Assembly (NCBI GenBank): GCA_945872325.1
Contig: CAMBZY010000005.1
Coordinates: 1 to 23,509, forward strand
Length of the DNA stretch: 23,509 bases
From: Candidatus Kuenenia stuttgartensis
GTDB lineage: Bacteria > Planctomycetota > Planctomycetia > Isosphaerales > Isosphaeraceae
Reading direction: 5' to 3'
The notes below the pieces were generated by a model that was not told where the DNA came from, made no database searches, and saw only the letters and a program-made list of their open reading frames with translations. The translations under genes and the position numbers were made by a program. Of this stretch, positions 14,620-21,540 are shown one piece after another. Every line of letters starts with the position of its first letter. The stretch's first letter is position 1.

Positions 14620-15675
14620 ATGTTCTGTTCCAATCGTTCTGAATCCAATCGTCGGGCAGGTTTTACGCTCATTGAACTGCTCGTCGTGATCGCAATCATT
14701 GCCGTGCTTATTTCCCTCCTGCTGCCTGCTGTTCAATCCGCTCGTGAGGCTGCCCGCCGAGCACAGTGCATCAACAATCTCAAGCAATTGGGCTTGGCTC
14801 TGCACAACTATCACAGCACATCAGGCTCATTCGCGTCAGGCCGAATCTGGGCACCAAGGCCAGGACGTGCGGCGACGGATTTCCCGACCATTTTCGCCGG
14901 GGCTCAAGGCACCACATGGTTCTGCTTGATGATGCCTTATATCGAACAAACCAACTTGGCCAACAGCTTCAATTTCGATCTTGGCAGTGAAGGCCCAGCC
15001 GGTGGGAACGGTTTGCCATCTGGTTTTTTCGCGAACCAAACCGTGGCCAGCACCAAGATCAGCACGTTTCAGTGCCCGAGCGATCAGCCCCGCACTTTCC
15101 GGATCAATCCAGGATATGCTGGCGGAGCCTTGTCCGGTTTCAGCATGACCAAGGGAAATTACGCTGGAAACTGGGGTAACACCGGCTGGGGCCAGAACCT
15201 CGGCGGCAATGCCACACTTCAGGCTGCTTTCGTTGACGGTGCTTTCGGTCACCGCACCTATGGGATCAACAGTTTCACGGATGGCACATCCAACTCAGTT
15301 CTGATCTCAGAAATCATTCAAGGGGCAGAGTTTGATGCCCGTGGGATGATGTGGTCCACTGTCATGGGTGGTGTGAGCTATGTCAGCCGATTCACACCCA
15401 ACGGTATCAAAGATTTCTTTAGCCTGAAGGATGGATATGACCAGATGCCGAATAACGCAGGCCTGTTCTGTGTGAATGAAGCACAACTGCCATGCCAGCC
15501 AGGCAATTCGGACAGCGACCAATTTGCAGGCTCACGCAGCCGTCACCCAGGTGGTGTAAACTCCCTGTTTGCCGATGGTTCCGTTCGGTTCGTCAAAAGC
15601 TCTATCAATGCCGCAACCTGGAACGCTGTGCACTCGATCAGAGGCGGCGAAGTGATCTCTGCCGACTCCTATTGA
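14620..15675 (+). CDS. DUF1559 protein with type II pseudopilin N-terminus
   Basis: This 351-residue protein carries the prepilin cleavage/methylation motif RRAGFTLIELLVVIAIIAVL (res. 11-30): cleavage is expected after Gly14, leaving Phe15 with Glu19 at the +5 position, then a hydrophobic helix and the amphipathic SAREAARRAQCINNLKQLGL. The C-terminus shows the H-X9-DG signature with His309, Asp319 and Gly320, followed by GGEVISADSY. This architecture defines the DUF1559 family, found in many copies per genome in Planctomycetes, and it is the best taxonomic marker in the window. Such proteins are exported through type II secretion/pseudopilus-type processing and are thought to be surface or envelope components; individual roles are unknown. 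AAAGG about 10 nt upstream is a fair ribosome-binding site. A strong terminator follows, so it is probably monocistronic. Confidence 0.95.
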   Translation: MFCSNRSESNRRAGFTLIELLVVIAIIAVLISLLLPAVQSAREAARRAQCINNLKQLGLALHNYHSTSGSFASGRIWAPRPGRAATDFPTIFAGAQGTTWFCLMMPYIEQTNLANSFNFDLGSEGPAGGNGLPSGFFANQTVASTKISTFQCPSDQPRTFRINPGYAGGALSGFSMTKGNYAGNWGNTGWGQNLGGNATLQAAFVDGAFGHRTYGINSFTDGTSNSVLISEIIQGAEFDARGMMWSTVMGGVSYVSRFTPNGIKDFFSLKDGYDQMPNNAGLFCVNEAQLPCQPGNSDSDQFAGSRSRHPGGVNSLFADGSVRFVKSSINAATWNAVHSIRGGEVISADSY

Positions 15676-15716
15676 TCCGCTCACTATGTATCTGTTTCGA
15701 ATCTAACATTCTCAAA

Positions 15717-15758
15717 ACAAAGGCTTTCCCAACTCAACTTGGGAAAGCCTTTTTGTTT
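15717..15758 (+). terminator. Strong intrinsic terminator of the DUF1559 gene
   Basis: AAAGGCTTTCCCAA (15719-15732) and TTGGGAAAGCCTTT (15739-15752) form a perfect 14-bp stem with loop CTCAAC, followed by TTGTTT. It lies 43 bp after the DUF1559 stop codon. The A-rich 5' flank means it might also act on the opposite strand. Confidence 0.88.
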
Positions 15759-15952
15759 GGGACCAGACCGTTCCAAGTCCCGATACAGAGGCAGTAAGGC
15801 GACGTGATTCTAAAGCCTTATGATGTAGGTTGTTATTAAAAAGTTACGGATATGCCTGTCGCCATGCTGCAAGCCTGAATGAGCCAAATCTTTTTGAATA
15901 ATGAACCAGTCCGTGATTGCTATCAGTCTGTAAATAGAGCACCATAAGTTGA

Positions 15953-18742
15953 GTGAATGAGCGATTATTCCCTGTGTGCTCCATACGTTGTTTGGTTCGT
16001 TCCCTGGCTTTGAATCGTAGTCAATTGCAGAAGATTGAAAAAGCACCTGAAATTCTCACCCACCCAGAAACAATACGGAAACTCTTTACCCCTATGCATC
16101 CAACCAGGGGAGCATGGGTCAGCGTCATGCTGGGTATGTCCATTGGAATCATCATGGATCGTTACGGCCTGTTTTTTTCAGAAAGCATTTTGACGCTTAT
16201 TTTTGTGACTGTACTGTTACTACTCTCGAAAATAAAATATCATCGTTTAATAAAATGGCATTTCATATGCCTTTTAATTGGACTGGGATTCGGTGCGAAC
16301 CGACACCACCAATCATTCTCGAAGATTGGGAATCATGATATACAGCGAATCCTTCATTCAGACCATCCTCGACTTTTAACAATTTATGGAATCATTTTAA
16401 GTCGTGAAGACAAACCTTCTGCCACACAAGAAGACACAACAAGCCGTCTGATCATCCGTGTCGATCACATTCAGGGGGATGCCGAAATTCAGGCTTGTTC
16501 AGGTCTGTTTTTACTTGAAACTTCATCTGAAAAAGCCGATCGTGTGGGTGTGGGGCAGCCTCTGATCGTGACCGGATGGCTTGAACATCTGCCGGACGCT
16601 CTGAATCCAGGCGAATGGTCGCCACGCTCATTCTGGCGATCACGCGGTGTCGTGGCCTACATGGATTCACGCCACCGTGGTAAAATTGTATTGAATCCGA
16701 ATGGGAAAAGTATCTGGTGGAGAGTGGTTCGTGAGAAAATTCGCAACCGATGCCGTCATGCCATCCAGAAAGCGATGCCTGAAGGGAAATCAGGGCTCGT
16801 TGAAGCCCTTGTCCTTGGAATTCGCGAAAATGTGAATAACACCGAAAAAGTCCTGTTCAGGGACACTGGTACATTGCACCTACTGGCAATCTCAGGATTG
16901 CATTTGCAGGTTGTGGCCATGTTTGTGATGTGGCTGACGGGCAGGATCGGAATTGGATTAAAATCAGCGGCCTGGATCGTTGTCATTACATCAGCAGGCT
17001 ATGCAACTCTCGTTACTGGAGGAGCATCCGTCACCAGAGCCACATTAATGGCGATGGCGATTTCCGCGTCCGTCATCCGTAAACGGCCAGGCTGTTTTAT
17101 CCACAGAATGGCCATGTCAGGCTTCATCGTGCTTTGGATCAAGCCCAGCGATCTTTTCGACGCTGGTGCACAGCTTTCATTTCTCGGTACAGCCGGAATT
17201 TATGCAGCGTCCATCAGTTGGCAGAAAATTGCGAAACTCGTCCATCTTGACTTCGAACGCCATCCTCTTGAAACGATCTTCCTGATCTCGTCAACACCTT
17301 TATTCTTCGAAGATCATCACAGCCCTGAACCCTCATTCAAACAAAGATTATTCAAACTTCTCTGGATCATGATGATCATATTAAAAATTGTCGTTCTAAA
17401 GCTGATTCAGGCACTTTATATTTCTTCGTTCGTCTGGTTCATCACTGCCGCTCTTGTGGCTTATCAATTTGGGTCAATCAATCCGGTTGCAATTTTAGTG
17501 AATATCCCACTCGTCCCGATCACAAGTCTCGCACTCATACTTGGCCTCGCTGGTATGATTATCAGTACCTTAGGGCTTGATTTTATCGCTTTTCCAATGA
17601 TCCGGATGTGTGGTGCGCTCATGGATCTTTGTCTGTCTGTTCTCGAAAAAGCTGTTCAGGATCGATCCGACACCTGGGTTATCTCCCATTCAAGCCTCAT
17701 TCAAGTGTCAGGGTTTTATCTCTTGATTCTTTTCGTTTATTTCCTGGTTCCACTCAAAAAACAATTAGTTTCAAAATGTCTACTCTGGTGTTTACCGGTT
17801 GTCTGGGTCTTCTTGTCAATCATCATTTCAAACCACTTCGATTTTCAGCCAACTGCTCATCTGGAAATCGAAATGCTCGCAGTGGATCACGGCCTTTCTG
17901 TCATGATACGTTGGCCTGATGGTCAGAATTGGCTTTATGACTGCGGCCAAATGGGTCGCCCGAATGTCGGTAGAGTGGTGGTTGCACCCGCATTAAGGGC
18001 CAGAGGCGTCAAACAGATCGACCGCCTGTTTATTTCACATGCGGATTCCGACCATTTCAATGGGATTACATCTTTGCTGGAATCAGGAATAAAAATTCAT
18101 CAAATCGTTTCAACAGCCAATTTCTTTCAAAGCCGCCAGCCTGATGCCATTATCCTTAAAAATGAATTCCATGAGCGAAATATCCCCACCAGATCCGTCC
18201 ATACGGGCGATATCCTCCACAGTGGCCCCGATGGAATGGCAGAGGTTCGATTCCCGAACCCTTCCACCCGCCCCGGCCGGGCCGATAATGCGACAAGCCT
18301 TGTCCTGGAAATTACGGCGTTCGATATGAAAATGATCCTGACTGGTGATCTCGAAGGTGAAGGCCTTGAAGAATATGCCTGGAATGATGGCCAGAACGAT
18401 TCGAAATACCATTGTGATATTATGACGGCTCCGCACCATGGTGGATTAACCAGTAATCCGTCCTGGTTTTATCAGCGGCTAACACCTCGACTCGTGCTTT
18501 CCAGCCAAGGTAAAAACCGCTTTGGAATGGTGGCTGGATTGAAATCGCATATCGCGAAATACTCACCTGAAAGCCAGCTTCGCACCACAACCAGCGACGG
18601 AGCCATCAGGCTGCAATGGACACCGGCTGGAGTGATGGTCAAAGGCTTTCTCGACCGTTCAGGCAAGCCGTGGTTACTCCGTCGGAACCCGCTTCTGGAA
18701 GGCAGCAACCCTGGGCCCGCCCAGATGATCCTCGATCCTTAA
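15953..18742 (+). CDS. comEC: ComEC/Rec2 family DNA-uptake channel protein
   Basis: ComEC forms the inner-membrane channel that takes up single-stranded DNA during natural transformation. The frame codes for up to 929 residues in the family's three-part order: N-terminal helices and an OB-like DUF4131 region (about 52-250), the multi-spanning competence domain starting near EALVLGIRENV (284-294) with LLAISGLHL (310-318), and a C-terminal metallo-beta-lactamase domain with HADSDH (696-701), GD at 798-799 and APHHGG (826-831). The metal-binding motifs look intact, so the domain may be an active nuclease. The start is uncertain: GTG 15953 is the outermost, but ATG 16094 (residue 48) lies just before the first membrane helix and suits the family better; neither has a good ribosome-binding site. 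The 3' end overlaps the enolase gene on the other strand by 69 bp. Confidence 0.9.
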   Translation: MNERLFPVCSIRCLVRSLALNRSQLQKIEKAPEILTHPETIRKLFTPMHPTRGAWVSVMLGMSIGIIMDRYGLFFSESILTLIFVTVLLLLSKIKYHRLIKWHFICLLIGLGFGANRHHQSFSKIGNHDIQRILHSDHPRLLTIYGIILSREDKPSATQEDTTSRLIIRVDHIQGDAEIQACSGLFLLETSSEKADRVGVGQPLIVTGWLEHLPDALNPGEWSPRSFWRSRGVVAYMDSRHRGKIVLNPNGKSIWWRVVREKIRNRCRHAIQKAMPEGKSGLVEALVLGIRENVNNTEKVLFRDTGTLHLLAISGLHLQVVAMFVMWLTGRIGIGLKSAAWIVVITSAGYATLVTGGASVTRATLMAMAISASVIRKRPGCFIHRMAMSGFIVLWIKPSDLFDAGAQLSFLGTAGIYAASISWQKIAKLVHLDFERHPLETIFLISSTPLFFEDHHSPEPSFKQRLFKLLWIMMIILKIVVLKLIQALYISSFVWFITAALVAYQFGSINPVAILVNIPLVPITSLALILGLAGMIISTLGLDFIAFPMIRMCGALMDLCLSVLEKAVQDRSDTWVISHSSLIQVSGFYLLILFVYFLVPLKKQLVSKCLLWCLPVVWVFLSIIISNHFDFQPTAHLEIEMLAVDHGLSVMIRWPDGQNWLYDCGQMGRPNVGRVVVAPALRARGVKQIDRLFISHADSDHFNGITSLLESGIKIHQIVSTANFFQSRQPDAIILKNEFHERNIPTRSVHTGDILHSGPDGMAEVRFPNPSTRPGRADNATSLVLEITAFDMKMILTGDLEGEGLEEYAWNDGQNDSKYHCDIMTAPHHGGLTSNPSWFYQRLTPRLVLSSQGKNRFGMVAGLKSHIAKYSPESQLRTTTSDGAIRLQWTPAGVMVKGFLDRSGKPWLLRRNPLLEGSNPGPAQMILDP

Positions 18743-19987
18743 CAGGCGATTGTATTTTGCCAGCCGCTCACTCCGTGCCACGGAACCGATCTTAATCTGT
18801 CCGCATCCTGAAGCAGTGGCCAGATCCGCAATAAACGTGTCCTCAGTTTCCCCTGATCGGGCCGAAACCACAGCCCTGTAGCCATGACTAGCAGCCAGAG
18901 CCAGCGCATCAAATGTTTCCGAGACCGTTCCCACCTGATTTAATTTGATTAAAACGGCATTGGCAGATCGTTCTTTGATCCCTCGTTCAATACGAGCCAC
19001 TTGAGTGGTGAATAAGTCGTCGCCCACCAGTTGCAAATTCCGGCCCAGTGCAGCCGTTAGTGTTTGCCAACCGCTCCAGTCGTCCTCAGCCAAGCCATCT
19101 TCAATCGAACGAATCGGGTATTTCTGAGCCAGATTCGACAAAAAGACAACCATTTCCTCAGCGTGTCGAGGGGCTTCATGCCACTCTCGCAGTCGATACG
19201 CGTTGATATCTGCATCAAAAAAGTGACTGGCAGCGACATCAAGTGCAATCGAAACATCCTCTTCAGGCTTCAATCCGGCCAGTAAGATCGCTTCCATTAT
19301 GCGTTCCAGGGCGGTTTCATTTGCGGTCAGATTTGGTCCATAGCCGCCCTCATCACCGACCAGAGCATGGGTTTCTCCATGTTTCGCCAGCACGCGGCCC
19401 AGCGAATTATAAACCTTGACAATTCGCTCCAAAGCCTCGCGGTAGCTGTTACAGCCCTCGGGATAAATCAGAAAATCCTGAAAATCAAGGTTCCCACCCG
19501 CATGTAGCCCTCCAGAGATCATATTCACCATCGGCAGGGGCACGATTATCTTTGCCTTAGGATTCTTTTTCAAATACAACTGGTGCAGGTGCTCATAAAG
19601 CTCCAGCCCCTCCGTTTCAGCAGCGACCACGGCGGTGGCCATCGAGACAGCCAGAATGGCATTGGCCCCCAATTTCCCCTTATTGGGCGTGCCGTCAGCA
19701 GCGATCAGGGCCGTATCAATGGCCACCTGATCGGCTGGATTCATACCTGAAATGACTTGTCCCAGTATTTGATTGACCGCTTGAACAGCCCCACCCACAC
19801 CCAGACCGCCATACCATTTGCGGTCGCCATCGCGGCGTTCCATGGCCTCGTGCTTGCCTGTGCTGGCTCCAGACGGGGCAATAGCCCGCCCTTTTTTTCC
19901 GCATTCTGTGCGAATTTCCACTTCAACGGTAGGCCGACCACGGCTATCCAACACTTCTCGGGCGATGGTTGACTGAATTCTTGGCAT
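18674..19987 (-). CDS. Enolase family protein with altered active site
   Basis: This 437-residue protein aligns with enolase (2-phosphoglycerate to phosphoenolpyruvate) from end to end. Kept residues (yeast equivalents in brackets) include Ser39 of SGAST (S39), His162 (H159), Glu213 in GDEGG (E211), the metal ligands Asp250, Glu296 and Asp323 (D246, E295, D320), Lys348 in IKLNQ (K345), Arg377 and Ser378 (R374, S375) and Lys399 (K396). Two catalytic-site positions differ: SARSGETEDT (375-384) has Ala376 where almost all enolases have His (H373), and Asp171 replaces Glu (E168). GQIKIGSVARSE also departs from the usual GQIKTGAPCRSE. It may therefore be a paralogue with weak or different activity, so eno is not assigned. 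ATG 19987 has AGGAAG 5 nt ahead. It is divergent from the GntR operon. Confidence 0.88.
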   Translation of the reverse strand: MPRIQSTIAREVLDSRGRPTVEVEIRTECGKKGRAIAPSGASTGKHEAMERRDGDRKWYGGLGVGGAVQAVNQILGQVISGMNPADQVAIDTALIAADGTPNKGKLGANAILAVSMATAVVAAETEGLELYEHLHQLYLKKNPKAKIIVPLPMVNMISGGLHAGGNLDFQDFLIYPEGCNSYREALERIVKVYNSLGRVLAKHGETHALVGDEGGYGPNLTANETALERIMEAILLAGLKPEEDVSIALDVAASHFFDADINAYRLREWHEAPRHAEEMVVFLSNLAQKYPIRSIEDGLAEDDWSGWQTLTAALGRNLQLVGDDLFTTQVARIERGIKERSANAVLIKLNQVGTVSETFDALALAASHGYRAVVSARSGETEDTFIADLATASGCGQIKIGSVARSERLAKYNRLLRIEDHLGGPRVAAFQKRVPTE

Positions 19988-20085
19988 GATGGCTTCCTGG
20001 CTCTTGATCTGATTGCATCGTCTCTTTGATATCGGCCCTCAATATACCATAAGATTCTGACTAATAAAATTCGTGAAAAATGAGC

Positions 20086-20113
20086 TTGACTTACCCTTTG
20101 GTCAGTGTACTAT
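20086..20113 (+). promoter_or_regulatory. Candidate promoter of the GntR-ABC operon
   Basis: TTGACT (20086-20091) and TACTAT (20108-20113) are 16 bp apart and lie about 56 bp upstream of the GntR start. The -10 box sits inside the left arm of the palindrome at 20107-20132, which fits autoregulation. Confidence 0.5.
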
Positions 20114-20132
20114 GTAGGTATAACACTAGTAC
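20107..20132. promoter_or_regulatory. Putative GntR operator palindrome
   Basis: GTACTA (20107-20112) and TAGTAC (20127-20132) are perfect inverted arms separated by 14 bp, directly upstream of a gene for a GntR/YtrA-type repressor and overlapping its candidate -10 box. GntR proteins bind such spaced inverted repeats as dimers. Binding here is inferred from position and symmetry. Confidence 0.5.
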
Positions 20133-20168
20133 GCCAATCCGAAAACAACTCAAGCTAGGAGGCTTCAG

Positions 20169-20597
20169 ATGATGTGGACCCCGATTGGGTCGGACTCCAC
20201 GGTTCCGATTTACGAGCAAATTATTGGACAGGTGGTGGGCGTGGTGGCATCAGGCGGGCTGAAGCCGGGCGAGTTGTTGCCAAGTGTTCGGGAAATGGCC
20301 GGACTCCTGCTGGTGAATCCGAATACAGTGGCGCGAGCTTATGGCGAGCTGGAGCGTTCTGGGATTGTGGAATCCCGGCGCGGTACCGGCATGTTGATTA
20401 CGCCTGATGCGCCTCAGAAATCGGCTGAAATGCGAGTTGCAATTCTAAAGGATCGGCTTAGGCCGCTTCTCCGCGACGCCTTGGGATATGGCCTGACCGC
20501 CTCCGAAATCAACCGGCTGATTGAGCTGGAACTGGCGGCCACGATTGTCTCAAAAAATCACCCGAAATCCAAACCAGCCAATCCTGAAACCAATTAG
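20169..20597 (+). CDS. GntR family regulator, YtrA subfamily
   Basis: This 142-residue regulator has an N-terminal winged helix typical of GntR: PIYEQIIGQVVGVVASGGLKPGE (res. 13-35) followed by LLPSVREMAGLLLVNPNTVARAYGELERSG, then the wing VESRRGTGMLI (67-77). Only a short helical tail (about 83-130) follows, as in the YtrA subfamily, which usually represses a linked ABC transporter operon. The downstream ATPase and permease genes match that arrangement, so local autorepression is likely; the inducer is unknown. AGGAGG (20157-20162) lies 6 nt before ATG 20169; a second ATG follows immediately. The ATPase gene starts 22 bp after its stop. Confidence 0.9.
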   Translation: MMWTPIGSDSTVPIYEQIIGQVVGVVASGGLKPGELLPSVREMAGLLLVNPNTVARAYGELERSGIVESRRGTGMLITPDAPQKSAEMRVAILKDRLRPLLRDALGYGLTASEINRLIELELAATIVSKNHPKSKPANPETN

Positions 20598-20619
20598 AAA
20601 TAAAATAGGAGCAACTCTC

Positions 20620-21540
20620 ATGACCGCCGCAATTGAAATGGCTTCAGTGACAAAACGCTTCGGCGACCGACTGGTGCTTGATCGCATGGAAATGTCGGTA
20701 GAACCAGGCTCGATTTTCGCACTTCTGGGCGACAACGGCACTGGCAAAAGCACCACGATGAAAATATTGACCGGCCAGGTCAGGGCCGACACCGGTACTG
20801 CCCGATTATTGGGCCGAGATGTCTGGTCGGATGCGATTGCATTAAGGCATCAGGTCGGTTATGTACCGGAAAAACCGAAGTTTTATGACTGGATGACGGT
20901 CGCCGAACTCGGCCGGTTTATCAGCGGGTTTCATCAGCCGGGCTTTTTACAGAGATATTATGATGCGTCCAAGCGACTTGGGCTAGAGACTTCACGCAAG
21001 CTATCAGACCTCTCCAAGGGCGGTTACGCTCGTGCTGGACTGGCTCTGGCACTTGCAATTGATCCACAAATTCTATTATTGGACGAGCCAACCAGCGGCC
21101 TCGACCTTTCTACCCGTCGTGAATTTCTGGCTGGTATGGTCGACCTGGCTGCTGAAGGCCGCACGATTTTAATTACCAGTCACCAGATTGCCGAACTGGA
21201 GCGCATTGCCAGCCATGTGGGATTGATGGTGGACGGAAAGCTGGTGATGTGCCAGACGCTCGATGAATTGAAATCGAACGTCGTTCGGCTGGTCGTACAA
21301 GGACATCAGGAATCGCAGCCCTTACCGGGCCTGGGTACGGTGTTGCAATCGGACCGATTTGGTGATATCTGGCGAGGCATCGTGCATCAGCCGGATGTGA
21401 CTCTGCTGGAACAGTTTGCGGCCGATCGAGAGACGGTTTCATTGCAGTTTGAGCGGCTTTCGCTCGAAGAGATTTACAGTTCGGTGATTGCATTCAATGG
21501 CGTCAAAGCGGCCGAAATTGTGAACGGAGGGACTCTCTGA
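20620..21540 (+). CDS. ABC transporter ATP-binding protein
   Basis: This is the nucleotide-binding subunit of the ABC exporter encoded here, 306 residues. It shows Walker A GDNGTGKST (37-45, Lys43), the signature LSKGG (131-135), Walker B ILLLDE (151-156) and the H-loop His188 in ITSHQ. The Q-loop region reads YVPEKP, with Glu84 where a Gln is usual; this variant is seen in BcrA/YtrB-like subunits. Residues from about 235 form a C-terminal extension. The frame is open back to 20521 inside the GntR gene, but ATG 20620 with TAGGAG upstream starts at the normal family N-terminus. Its stop codon overlaps the permease start by one base (TGATG), indicating translational coupling. Confidence 0.93.
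   Translation: MTAAIEMASVTKRFGDRLVLDRMEMSVEPGSIFALLGDNGTGKSTTMKILTGQVRADTGTARLLGRDVWSDAIALRHQVGYVPEKPKFYDWMTVAELGRFISGFHQPGFLQRYYDASKRLGLETSRKLSDLSKGGYARAGLALALAIDPQILLLDEPTSGLDLSTRREFLAGMVDLAAEGRTILITSHQIAELERIASHVGLMVDGKLVMCQTLDELKSNVVRLVVQGHQESQPLPGLGTVLQSDRFGDIWRGIVHQPDVTLLEQFAADRETVSLQFERLSLEEIYSSVIAFNGVKAAEIVNGGTL

Noticed and set aside
20521..20619. Upstream extension of the ABC ATPase frame into the GntR gene
   Set aside because: ATG 20620 has a clear ribosome-binding site and matches the family N-terminus; the extension is read from coding sequence of the regulator in another frame.
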